64,000 bases of DNA from Pelomonas sp047654785. Its GTDB lineage: Bacteria > Pseudomonadota > Gammaproteobacteria > Burkholderiales > Burkholderiaceae_C. Positions 51,124 through 59,555 of this stretch are shown here, piece after piece (position 1 is the stretch's first letter; each line of letters opens with the position of its first letter). A model generated the notes under the pieces. That model did not search any database and had not been told where the DNA came from. It was given only the letters and a program-made list of their open reading frames with translations. The stretch covers positions 1,426,001 to 1,490,000 of the forward strand of contig NZ_JASGKQ010000003.1 in NCBI RefSeq assembly GCF_047654785.1. Direction: 5' to 3'. Position numbers and translations under genes: made by a program.

Positions 51124-52523
51124 ACGGCCTGCTCGACGCGCTGCGGTCGCGGCTCGGCGAGGCCGGGCTGCTGGCCGGCGGCGACCTGTCGGCCTACGAG
51201 CGCGACTGGCGCCGGCGCTACGCCGGCCGCGCGCTGGCGGTGGCGCGGCCGGCGTCCACCGAAGAGGTGGCCGAGGTGCTGCGGCTCTGCCAGGCGCACC
51301 GGGTCGCCGTCGTGCCTCAGGGCGGCAACACCGGCCTGGTGGGCGGCTCGACACCGGACGACAGCGGCCGGCAGCTGGTGCTCAGCCTCGCGCGCATGAA
51401 GCGGGTGCGCTGCATCGACGTGGCCAACGCCAGCCTGACCGCCGAGGCCGGCTGCGTGCTGGCGGACGTGCAGGCCGCCGCGGCCGGCGCGGGCCTGCTG
51501 TTCCCGCTCAGCCTGGCCGCCGAGGGCTCGTGCACGCTGGGCGGCAACCTGGCGACCAATGCCGGCGGCACGCAGGTGCTGCGCTACGGCAATGCGCGCG
51601 AGCTGTGCCTGGGGCTGGAGGTGGTGACCGCGGCGGGCGAGGTCTGGCACGGCCTCTCCGGGCTGCGCAAGGACAACACCGGCTACGACCTGCGCGACCT
51701 GTTCATCGGCAGCGAGGGCACGCTGGGCGTCATCACCGCGGCGACGATGAAGCTCCACCCCCAGCCCTGGGAGCGACTGACGGCGCTGGCCGCCTGCAGC
51801 ACACTGGACGATGCGGTGGCGTTGCTGGGCCGGGCGCGCGAGCGCGCGGGCGATGCGCTGACCGGCTTCGAGGTGATGAACCGCGCGTCGCTGGCGCTGC
51901 TGGCGCGCGAGCTGCCGCAGCTGCACCAGCCGCTGCCGGCCGCCGCGTGGACGGTGCTGCTGGAGCTGTCCGACGCCGAGAGCGCCGAACATGCGCGCGG
52001 CGTGTTCGAGGGGCTGCTGGAGGCGGCCTTCGAGCGCGGCATCGTGCAGGACGCCGCCGTCGCGCAGAACCTGCAGCAGGCCCGGGCCTTCTGGCACCTG
52101 CGCGAGTCCATCCCGCTGGCGCAGGCGCAGGCGGGGCTGAACATCAAGCACGACATCTCGCTGCCCGTCTCGGCCCTGCCCGGCTTCGTCGCCGAGATGG
52201 ACGCGGCGCTGGCCGCCTGGCTGCCCGGCATCGAGGTCATCGACTTCGGCCACCTGGGCGACGGCAACCTGCACTACAACGTGCAGGCGCCGCCCGGCGT
52301 CGCGCCGGCCGCGTTCCTGGCCGCGCACGAGGCGGCGATCAACGAGAAGGTGTACGACGCCGTGTGCCGGCGCGGCGGCTCGATCTCGGCCGAGCACGGC
52401 ATCGGCCGGCTCAAGCGCGAGGAGCTCGGCCGCCGCAAGGATCCAGTCGCGCTCGCGCTGATGCGGCGCATCAAACAGGCCCTGGATCCCCAGGGCCTGC
52501 TGAATCCGGGCCGGCTGCTGTGA
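51120..52523 (+). CDS. GlcD-type FAD-linked oxidoreductase (D-2-hydroxy acid dehydrogenase)
   Basis: A 467-residue FAD-binding protein of the vanillyl-alcohol-oxidase-type fold. The N-terminal FAD_binding_4 domain (about 30-210) shows VVPQGGNTGLVGGSTPDD and CTLGGNLATNAGGTQVLRYGN. The C-terminal FAD-oxidase_C domain ends with SAEHGIGRLKREELGRRKDPVALALM ... LDPQGLLNPGR, and HLGDGNLHYNV carries the conserved metal or substrate-binding residues. Family members oxidise D-lactate, D-2-hydroxyglutarate or glycolate; the length fits D-2-hydroxyglutarate/D-lactate dehydrogenases without an iron-sulfur domain. The exact substrate cannot be assigned. Confidence 0.92.
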   Translation: MNGLLDALRSRLGEAGLLAGGDLSAYERDWRRRYAGRALAVARPASTEEVAEVLRLCQAHRVAVVPQGGNTGLVGGSTPDDSGRQLVLSLARMKRVRCIDVANASLTAEAGCVLADVQAAAAGAGLLFPLSLAAEGSCTLGGNLATNAGGTQVLRYGNARELCLGLEVVTAAGEVWHGLSGLRKDNTGYDLRDLFIGSEGTLGVITAATMKLHPQPWERLTALAACSTLDDAVALLGRARERAGDALTGFEVMNRASLALLARELPQLHQPLPAAAWTVLLELSDAESAEHARGVFEGLLEAAFERGIVQDAAVAQNLQQARAFWHLRESIPLAQAQAGLNIKHDISLPVSALPGFVAEMDAALAAWLPGIEVIDFGHLGDGNLHYNVQAPPGVAPAAFLAAHEAAINEKVYDAVCRRGGSISAEHGIGRLKREELGRRKDPVALALMRRIKQALDPQGLLNPGRLL

Positions 52524-55500
52524 TCAGCCGGCGCGGGCCGGCACCGCCGCCCGCCCGCGGCGGGCCCAGCGCCAGGCGCCGCGCAGCAGCCGGAACACGA
52601 AGCGCAGCAGCGTCAGGAAGGCCAGCACCTCCAGGAAGCACAGCAGGCCCGCCGCGAAGGCGCCCCAGCGCGCGGCGCGGCGCTCGAACTTCTGGCCGAG
52701 GTGGTCGCGCATGATCTCGATGCTGTCGTAGAAGCTCGGCACCATCAGCAGCGTCAGGAAGGTGGACGTGATCGTGCCGCCGATGATGGCCACGGCCATC
52801 GGGCGGTAGAACTCGCCGCCCTCGCCGATGCCGATGGCCACCGGCAGCATGCCGGCGATCAGCGCGAAGGTGGTCATCAGGATGGGCCGGAAGCGCTGGC
52901 GGCCCGCGTGCATCAGCGCCTCCTCGCGCGGCACGCCCTTGGCCTCCTCCTGGCGCGCGGCGTCCAGCAGCAGGATGGCGTTCTTGGCCACCAGGCCGGC
53001 CAGCATGATGATGCCGATGAAGCTCATCAGGTTCAGCGTGCCCTTGGTCAGCAGCAGCGCGACGACCACGCCGATCAGCGACAGCGGCTGCGACAGCATG
53101 ACGCCCAGCGGCGCGGTGAAGCTGTTGAACTGGATGACCAGGATCAGGTACATCAGGCCGATGCCGGATGCCAGCGCGATGCCCATGGCGCCGAACACCT
53201 CCTGCTGGTCCTTGGACGCGCCGGCCAGCTTGATGCCATAGCCCGGCGGGAAGGTCATGCCCTGGGCCAGCTTCAGCGCGTCGGCCGAGACCTCGCCCGA
53301 CGAGCGGCCCTGCGCGTTGGCCGACACGGTGACGACGCGCTTGCCGTCCACGTGCTGGATGGTGGCCGGGCCCTTGCCGGTGGTGACGGTGGCGATCTGT
53401 TCCAGCGGCACCATGGTGCCGGTGCCGGACACGGCGATCGGCAGGCGCTCGATGTTGGTCGCGTCCACGCGGTCGGCGCGCTGCAGGCGCACGGACACGT
53501 CGCGGGTCTGGCCGGTCGGGTCCACCCAGTCGCCGACCTGGATGCCGGCGAACGCCACGCGCAGCGCGTTGGCGGCGTCGCCCACCGAGATGCCCATCGC
53601 GTTGGCCAGGCCCCGGTGCATCTCGATCTGCAGCTCGTCCTGCGTGTCCTGCTGCGACAGGCCCACGTCCACCGCGCCCGGCACCTTGCGCAGCCGCTCC
53701 ATGAAGTCCTCGGTCATCGCCATCAGCTGGCGCGTGTCCGTGCCGTAGAAGCGGATCTGCACCGGCTTCTGCGCGCCGTTGTTCAGGTCGTCGAGCACGA
53801 CGTACTCGGCGCCGGCCAGCACCTTCAGCCGCTCGCGCAGGTCCGCGCCGATCTGCTGGGCGCCGCGCGCCCGCTCGGTGCTCTTGCCGATGTCGATGTA
53901 GAGCTTGCCGCCGGTGGTCTGCACGAAGCTGTCGGTGGCCTTGGTCTCGGGCAGCTGCCGGGCGATGTCGGCCGCGGCGGCGAGCTTGCGGCGCGAGTAC
54001 TCCAGGCTGGCGCTGGGCGGCGTGCGGATGTCGACCGCGATGGTGCCGAAGTCGGAGCTGGGCAGGAAGCTGCTGCCGCCCAGCGTCTGCTGCAGGCCGA
54101 TGGCGGCCACGAAGCTGGCGAACGCGATGCCCGCCATCCAGCGCCGGTGGCGCAGCGCCCAGGCGATGACGCGGCCGTAGCGGTCGGCCTGGTGGTCGAA
54201 CCAGACGTTGAAGCGTTGCAGCAGCTTGGACAGGCCGGTCTTGGGCGCCTCGTGGTGGCCCGGCGGGTCGCCCCAGAAGGCGGACAGCATCGGGTCCAGC
54301 GTGAACGACACCAGCAGGCTGACCAGCACCGAGGCCACGACCGTCAGCGCGAACGGCCGGAACCACTCGCCGGCCACGCCGGAGATGAAGGCCACCGGCA
54401 CGAACACCGCGACGATGGAGAAGGTGGTCGCCGCGACGGCCAGGCCGATCTCGGCCGTGCCCTTGAAGGCCGCGGTGCGCCGGTCGGCGCCGCGCTCCAT
54501 GTGGCGCACGATGTTCTCGCGCACGACGATGGCGTCGTCGATCAGCACGCCGATCGCCAGCGACAGCCCCAGCAGGCTCATGAAGTTCAGCGAGAAGCCG
54601 AACAGCCACACGGCGATGAAGGCGGCGATGACCGAGGTGGGCAGCGAGGTGGCCGTGATCAGCGTCGAGCGCCAGGAGTTCAGGAAGGCGTAGACCACGA
54701 AGATGGTCAGGCCGGCGCCGAACACCAGCGCGTGGATGACGTTGTTCAGGCTGTCCTGCGCGTCCTTGCCGCCGTCCTGCGTGATCTCGAGCTTGGCGCC
54801 GCCGGGCAGCGTCTTGTTGCTCTCCTCGACGATCTTGCGCACCTCCTTGGCCACCGAGACCGTCGAGGCCTCGCGGGAGCGCGTGATGGACAGGCCCACG
54901 TTGTTCTTGCCGTTGCGCACGGAGAGCGTGGTGCGCTCGGCGAAACCGTCCTCGATGGACGCGACCTGGCCCAGCCGCACCAGCTCGCTGCCGCTGCGCT
55001 TGACGACGATGCGGTCGAAGTCCGCCGGGGAGGCGATGCGGCCGATCAGGCGGATGCTCTGGTCCTCGTACTCGCCGCGCACCTTGCCGACCGGGGCCGA
55101 CATGTTCTGGTTGCGCAGCGCGTTGACGACGTCGGTGACCGACACGTTGAACTCGCGCAGCTTCTGGCCCGACAGCAGCACCGACAGCTCGCGGTTCAGC
55201 GCGCCGTACACGTCCACCTTGCCGACGCCGGGGACGGCGCGGAACTTGTCGGCGAGCTGGTCCTCGGCGATGCGCGACAGCTCGGCGTGCGTCAGCGTCG
55301 GCGACTCCAGCGACACCTGCATGACCGGCTGCGCCGACGGGTCGACGCGCTGCAGGATGGGCTCGCGCATCTCCTGCGGCAGGTTGTAGCGCACCGACGC
55401 GATCGCGTTGCGCACGTCGTCGGCGGCCTCGATGAGGTTCTTCTTGAAGTCGAACTGCAGCACGAAGGTGGCCTGGCCCTCGCCCGCGGTGGAGCGCACC

Positions 55501-55736
55501 TCGGTGACGCCCGGCACGGCCAGCAGCGGCCGCTCGACGCGGTTGACGATCTCCCGCTCGCTGGTCTCGGGCGAGGCGCCCGGGTAGGGGATGCTGACGA
55601 CGAGGATGGGGATGTCGACGTCGGGGTTCTGGTTGACCTTGAGCTTGGACAGCGCCAGCAACCCCAGCGCCATGATGCCGATGATGCAGACGATGGTGGC
55701 GATCGGCTTCTTGATGGCGAAATCGGAGATCAGCAC
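52524..55736 (-). CDS. RND multidrug efflux permease (HAE1/AcrB family)
   Basis: Proton-driven inner-membrane pump of 1070 residues. Twelve membrane helices are laid out in the usual 1-6-5 pattern; the first begins at about residue 10 (ATIVCIIGIMALGLLAL), followed by QNPDVDIPILVVSIPYPGASPE. The TM4 region has the two charge-relay residues context (FALVV... GVLIDDAIVVRENIVRHME), and the C-terminal half has SFIGIIMLAGLVAKNAILLLD. A GTG start lies one base after the upstream adaptor stop (TGA-G-GTG). Together with the adaptor it forms an inner pump complex; no TolC-like channel gene is adjacent. Substrate range unknown. Confidence 0.94.
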   Translation of the reverse strand: MLISDFAIKKPIATIVCIIGIMALGLLALSKLKVNQNPDVDIPILVVSIPYPGASPETSEREIVNRVERPLLAVPGVTEVRSTAGEGQATFVLQFDFKKNLIEAADDVRNAIASVRYNLPQEMREPILQRVDPSAQPVMQVSLESPTLTHAELSRIAEDQLADKFRAVPGVGKVDVYGALNRELSVLLSGQKLREFNVSVTDVVNALRNQNMSAPVGKVRGEYEDQSIRLIGRIASPADFDRIVVKRSGSELVRLGQVASIEDGFAERTTLSVRNGKNNVGLSITRSREASTVSVAKEVRKIVEESNKTLPGGAKLEITQDGGKDAQDSLNNVIHALVFGAGLTIFVVYAFLNSWRSTLITATSLPTSVIAAFIAVWLFGFSLNFMSLLGLSLAIGVLIDDAIVVRENIVRHMERGADRRTAAFKGTAEIGLAVAATTFSIVAVFVPVAFISGVAGEWFRPFALTVVASVLVSLLVSFTLDPMLSAFWGDPPGHHEAPKTGLSKLLQRFNVWFDHQADRYGRVIAWALRHRRWMAGIAFASFVAAIGLQQTLGGSSFLPSSDFGTIAVDIRTPPSASLEYSRRKLAAAADIARQLPETKATDSFVQTTGGKLYIDIGKSTERARGAQQIGADLRERLKVLAGAEYVVLDDLNNGAQKPVQIRFYGTDTRQLMAMTEDFMERLRKVPGAVDVGLSQQDTQDELQIEMHRGLANAMGISVGDAANALRVAFAGIQVGDWVDPTGQTRDVSVRLQRADRVDATNIERLPIAVSGTGTMVPLEQIATVTTGKGPATIQHVDGKRVVTVSANAQGRSSGEVSADALKLAQGMTFPPGYGIKLAGASKDQQEVFGAMGIALASGIGLMYLILVIQFNSFTAPLGVMLSQPLSLIGVVVALLLTKGTLNLMSFIGIIMLAGLVAKNAILLLDAARQEEAKGVPREEALMHAGRQRFRPILMTTFALIAGMLPVAIGIGEGGEFYRPMAVAIIGGTITSTFLTLLMVPSFYDSIEIMRDHLGQKFERRAARWGAFAAGLLCFLEVLAFLTLLRFVFRLLRGAWRWARRGRAAVPARAG

Positions 55737-55737
55737 C

Positions 55738-56901
55738 TCAGCCTCCCGTGCTGGCCGACGCGGCGGCAGGCGTGGCCGGCGCGCCGGCGGACTGCACCGG
55801 CGTGCCCTCGACCAGCGTGCGGCTGGGGTTGCGGATGACCACGTCGCCCACGGCCAGGCCGCTCTTCACGACGAACTCGCCGCTGCGCTGGTCGCGTTCG
55901 CCCAGCACGATGGGCTGGCGATGCAGCTTGCCGTCCTTGGCGATCCACGCGAACGTGCGGTCGCCGTCGCGCTGCATGTCGGCCTCGCCCAGCATCAGCG
56001 CGGCCACCGTCGTCGTGCGCACATGGCCCTCGCCGTACAGGCCGGCGACCGCGGCCTGCCGCGGGTCGACGAAGTCCACCAGCAGCGCGACCTGGCGCGT
56101 GACCGGGTCGGCCGCGACGTCGATGCGGCGGATGCGCCCCTCCACCTCGGGGTTGGCCGCGCCGTTGATGCGCAGGTCCACCGGCTGGCCGACCTTCAGC
56201 TCGGCGCGGCGGTCCGCGGAGACATAGCCCTCGAAACGCATGCTGCCCGGGTCGATGACCTTCAGCAGCGCCTTGCCGACCTGGGCCGTGTCGCCGGACG
56301 ACACCTGGCGCTCGCTGACGACGCCGTCGAACGGCGCGCGCACTTCGGTGCGGCCGACCTGCTGGCGCGCGGCCACGAGGCGGGCATCGGCCGCGACACG
56401 CTCGCTCATCGCGGCGGTGCGGCGGTTCTGCGCGTCCTCCAGCGCCTGCAGGGAGACCATGCCCTGCGCCTGCAGCTGCTTCTGGCGCTGGAACTGGCGG
56501 TCGGCCTGCTCGAAGGCCTCGGCGGCGGCGCGGGCGGCTTCCTGCGCGGACACGAGGCTGTCGCGGATGGCGGTGGCGTCCAGGCGCACCAGCAGGTCGC
56601 CCCGGCGCACCGGCTCGCCGTTCTCCTTGAACACCTGCTGGACGATGGCCGAGACCTCGGCGCGCAGGTCGGCGCGGCGCTCCGGCTGCACGGCGCCGGT
56701 GATCAGCGGCCCGCTGCTGTGCGCGCTCTGGCCCATCACGAGCCGGTCCTCGACACGCAGCTGCAGCGCCGGCGGCGGCTTGGCCGCGCTGGCGTCGTCG
56801 CCGGGCTTCTTGCAGGCCGCGAGGGCCAGCAGCGCCGCGGCGGCGGCGAGCGTCAGCAGACCGCGCGCGGTCGCAGGCAACGGGGTGGGACGGTGGGTCA
56901 T
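55738..56901 (-). CDS. RND periplasmic adaptor (membrane fusion lipoprotein)
   Basis: A 387-residue adaptor. A lipobox ALAAC (Cys30) marks a lipoprotein. The lipoyl halves are at about 90-110 (AIVQQVFKENGEPVRRGDLLV) and 185-205 (EVRAPFDGVVSERQVSSGDTA), enclosing an alpha-hairpin of about 75 residues; beta-barrel and membrane-proximal domains follow, ending in a Ser/Ala-rich tail. It links the RND permease to an outer-membrane channel. The start MTHRPTPL is the first Met of the signal peptide; an in-frame start further upstream reads into the regulatory region. The permease gene follows after one base. Confidence 0.92.
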   Translation of the reverse strand: MTHRPTPLPATARGLLTLAAAAALLALAACKKPGDDASAAKPPPALQLRVEDRLVMGQSAHSSGPLITGAVQPERRADLRAEVSAIVQQVFKENGEPVRRGDLLVRLDATAIRDSLVSAQEAARAAAEAFEQADRQFQRQKQLQAQGMVSLQALEDAQNRRTAAMSERVAADARLVAARQQVGRTEVRAPFDGVVSERQVSSGDTAQVGKALLKVIDPGSMRFEGYVSADRRAELKVGQPVDLRINGAANPEVEGRIRRIDVAADPVTRQVALLVDFVDPRQAAVAGLYGEGHVRTTTVAALMLGEADMQRDGDRTFAWIAKDGKLHRQPIVLGERDQRSGEFVVKSGLAVGDVVIRNPSRTLVEGTPVQSAGAPATPAAASASTGG

Positions 56902-56994
56902 CCTGGATTCGTTCTTGGTTGTGGCCGGGGGAATTCGGGGAGCCGGTCGCGTCAGCGCCCGGCCGGGTACGCGGCCTCGTGGCCGCGCCTTCGC

Positions 56995-57019
56995 TGTCAT
57001 GTCCGTGCACCACATGACA
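56995..57019. promoter_or_regulatory. Inverted repeat upstream of the RND operon
   Basis: TGTCATGT and ACATGACA are perfect 8-bp complements separated by nine bases, 94 bases before the adaptor start. It resembles a TetR- or LysR-type operator. No regulator gene adjoins it. The rest of 56902-57165 shows no gene. Confidence 0.5.
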
Positions 57020-57165
57020 CAGCGGCGGCAAGCATAACGACGCCACCCCGGCATGCCGGAAGTCGTGCGACGGACTGCAGTTGGCGCGGGTGAAGCGCGC
57101 GTTTGGCGCGACGGGCGCGCCGGCGGGGCGACGGAGCGCGGATTCGGCGGCCCGGGCGGGGGGCC

Positions 57166-57753
57166 TCAGCGGGGCGCCGGCACCCAGTCCAGCGGCCAGG
57201 CGCCCTGCCGCCAGCGCTGCAGCCAGAGCAGGCCGATCAGCGTCTTGGCGTCGGTCAGCTCGCCGCGCCACGCCAGTGCGTCGAGCTCGTCGGCGCTGTG
57301 CGTGACCAGTTCGAGGAACTCGCCCTCGTCCAGCCGCTGCGCGCCGCGCGAGAGGCCGCGCGCGAAGAAGATGTGGATGCCTTCGTCGGAGTAGGCGATG
57401 GCGTTGTGCAGCACGCCGGCGCAGGCCCATTCGGCGGCGCGGTAGCCCGTCTCCTCCAGCAGCTCGCGCTGGCCGCAGGCCAGCGGCGCCTCGCCGGCGT
57501 CGAGCTTGCCGGCCGGGAACTCCAGCATCACGCGCGCCATCGGGTGGCGGTACTGGCGCTCCATCAGCAGCCGGCCGTCGTCCAGCAGCGGCACGACCAT
57601 CACGGCGCCGGGATGGCGGATGTACTCGCGGTGGGCGGTCTTGCCGTCCGGCAGCGCGACGCGGTCGCGGCGCACGTCCAGGAAATGGCCACGGTAGGCC
57701 TGCTGGCTGTCGAGCAGGCGCTCGACGAGGTGGGAATCGTCAGCCTCGGCCAC
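57166..57753 (-). CDS. NUDIX hydrolase, ADP-ribose pyrophosphatase type
   Basis: A 195-residue hydrolase. The NUDIX box is intact: GKLDAGEAPLACGQRELLEE then TGY, giving the Mg2+-binding REUXEE Glu residues. Upstream FPAGK and downstream PYSDEG-like AYSDEGIHIFFARGL fit ADP-ribose diphosphatases, which remove toxic ADP-ribose and related dinucleotides. The GTG start at 57753 overlaps the DUF2818 stop by 14 bases; it is chosen because DUF2818 occupies the region upstream. The nuoN-DUF2818-NUDIX order is common in Burkholderiales and suggests co-transcription with the respiratory complex I genes. Confidence 0.9.
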   Translation of the reverse strand: MAEADDSHLVERLLDSQQAYRGHFLDVRRDRVALPDGKTAHREYIRHPGAVMVVPLLDDGRLLMERQYRHPMARVMLEFPAGKLDAGEAPLACGQRELLEETGYRAAEWACAGVLHNAIAYSDEGIHIFFARGLSRGAQRLDEGEFLELVTHSADELDALAWRGELTDAKTLIGLLWLQRWRQGAWPLDWVPAPR

Positions 57754-58042
57754 GGCGCAGATACCTCCAGACGAAGCCCGGGAACCCCAGCGTGATGAAG
57801 AGACAGGCGGCCGCCGCGTAGAACTCCCAGCCCTGGGCATGGCGCTGGCCGATGCCGGCCTCCAGCAGCGAGCCGACCGCGAAGGTCAGCACCGCCATCA
57901 GCGCCAGCTCCAGCAGCCGCCACCCCGCCGCCTTGGGCGCGCGGCGCGGGCCGACGAACAGCAGGCGCTCATTCAGGTAAGGCAGGTTGGCCGCGACGAC
58001 GGCGACGGCCAGGACCAGCCAGACGGCGGCGGACGGGTCCAC
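57740..58042 (-). CDS. DUF2818 membrane protein
   Basis: A 100-residue protein with hydrophobic segments at about 7-24, 42-58 and 72-90. Conserved ANLPYLNERLLFVG near the N-terminus identifies DUF2818. Its gene sits 10 bases after nuoN in the complex I operon of many betaproteobacteria, so an accessory or assembly role in complex I has been suspected from context. The start is GTG. It overlaps the NUDIX gene by 14 bases. Confidence 0.88.
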   Translation of the reverse strand: MDPSAAVWLVLAVAVVAANLPYLNERLLFVGPRRAPKAAGWRLLELALMAVLTFAVGSLLEAGIGQRHAQGWEFYAAAACLFITLGFPGFVWRYLRRGRG

Positions 58043-58052
58043 GGGGCGGGCC

Positions 58053-59534
58053 TCAGGTGGTCAGCGCCTGGCGGATGGCGATCTTGCACAGCTCCAGCAG
58101 GCCGCCGGGCATCAGGCCCAGGACCAGCACGGCCGCGCCGTTCAGCGACATGACCAGCCGCACGTCGCCGGGGGCGGCGAGCGGCGCGGTGTCGGCCGGC
58201 GCGTCGAAGAACATGACCTTGACGACCCGCAGGTAGTAGAAGGCACCCACCAGCGACGCGACCACCGCGAACACCGCCAGGCCCAGGTAGAAGGGATGGC
58301 CGTTGACCACCAGCGCCTGCAGCACGGCCAGCTTGGCGTAGAAGCCCACCGTCGGCGGCACGCCGGCCAGCGAGAACATGAACAGAGTCATCACCAGCGC
58401 GAACCAGGGGCTGCGCTTGGCCAGGCCGGCCAGGTCCTTGATCTCCTCGGCCTCATGGCCCTGGCGCGACAGCAGGATGACCATGCCGAAGGTGCCCAGC
58501 GTCGTCAGCACGTAGGTGACGGCGTAGAACATCGCGGCGCTGTAGGCGTTGATGCCCCACTGGGCGCTGTCGTTGACGACGCCGGAGGCCATGCCCAGCA
58601 GCATGAAGCCCATGTTGGCGATCGTGGAGTAGGCCAGCATGCGCTTGAGGTTGGTCTGCGCGATGGCGGCCAGGTTGCCCACCAGCAGCGACACGACGGA
58701 CAGCACGATCAGCATCTGCTGCCAGTCCACGGCCAGGCCGGCCATGCCTTCCACCAGCAGGCGCACGGTGATGGCGAAGGCGGCCAGCTTGGGCGCCGCG
58801 CCGATCAGCAGCGTGACGGCCGTGGGCGCGCCCTGGTAGACGTCGGGCACCCACATGTGGAAGGGCGCGGCGCCGAGCTTGAACGCGAGGCCGGCCACGA
58901 CGAACACCACGCCGAAGACCAGCACGGACGCGTTGGGGATGCCCTTGGCGATGACGTCGAAAACATCGGGCAGCGCCAGCGAGCCGGTGGCACCGTACAT
59001 CATCGACAGGCCGTACAGCAGGAAGCCGCTGGCCAGCGCGCCGAGCACGAAGTACTTCATCGCGGCTTCCGTCGCCACGGCATGGTCGCGGCGCAGCGCC
59101 ACCAGCGCGTACAGCGACAGGCTCATCAGCTCCAGGCCGAGGTAGATGACCAGGAAGTTGTTGGCCGACAGCATCACGTTGATGCCCAGCAGCGCGAACA
59201 GGCTGAGGATGAAGAGTTCGCCCTTCAGCATCTCGCGCGACGCCGCGTAGGGGCGTGCATAGACCAGCGCGACCAGCGTGGCCAGGCTGGCGAAACCGGC
59301 CAGCAGGTGGCCCATGGGGTCGGCGACCACCATGCCCTGCATCGCGTAGTGGGTCAGCCCGGCGTCGAAGCGGCTGAAGTGGACGCCCGCGACGACCAGC
59401 AGCGTCAGCTGCGTCAGCCAGTAGGTCGGGCGGCGTTGCTCGTCGGTGACCCACAGGTCCGCGAGCGCGACCACGCAGCTCATCGCGAGCAGCAGGATTT
59501 CCGGGTAGACCGCGAGCCAGTTCATGTCGTTCAT
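58053..59534 (-). CDS. nuoN: NADH-quinone oxidoreductase subunit NuoN
   Basis: Antiporter-like membrane subunit of complex I, 493 residues, with about 14 membrane helices. Proton-channel residues are visible in the family motifs (Glu in LGLELMSLSLYALVAL; Lys in FKLGAAPFHMWVPDVYQGAP; broken-helix region YSTIANMGFMLLG). It couples quinone reduction to proton translocation in the inner membrane. The start MNDMNWLAV agrees with the family. Last nuo gene; 21 bases separate it from nuoM. Confidence 0.97.
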   Translation of the reverse strand: MNDMNWLAVYPEILLLAMSCVVALADLWVTDEQRRPTYWLTQLTLLVVAGVHFSRFDAGLTHYAMQGMVVADPMGHLLAGFASLATLVALVYARPYAASREMLKGELFILSLFALLGINVMLSANNFLVIYLGLELMSLSLYALVALRRDHAVATEAAMKYFVLGALASGFLLYGLSMMYGATGSLALPDVFDVIAKGIPNASVLVFGVVFVVAGLAFKLGAAPFHMWVPDVYQGAPTAVTLLIGAAPKLAAFAITVRLLVEGMAGLAVDWQQMLIVLSVVSLLVGNLAAIAQTNLKRMLAYSTIANMGFMLLGMASGVVNDSAQWGINAYSAAMFYAVTYVLTTLGTFGMVILLSRQGHEAEEIKDLAGLAKRSPWFALVMTLFMFSLAGVPPTVGFYAKLAVLQALVVNGHPFYLGLAVFAVVASLVGAFYYLRVVKVMFFDAPADTAPLAAPGDVRLVMSLNGAAVLVLGLMPGGLLELCKIAIRQALTT

Positions 59535-59555
59535 TGTTCTTGCCTCTGCTCGGAA

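Noticed and set aside
52701..55838. 1045-codon open frame on the plus strand
   Set aside because: Antisense shadow of the RND permease, which has all family motifs on the other strand.
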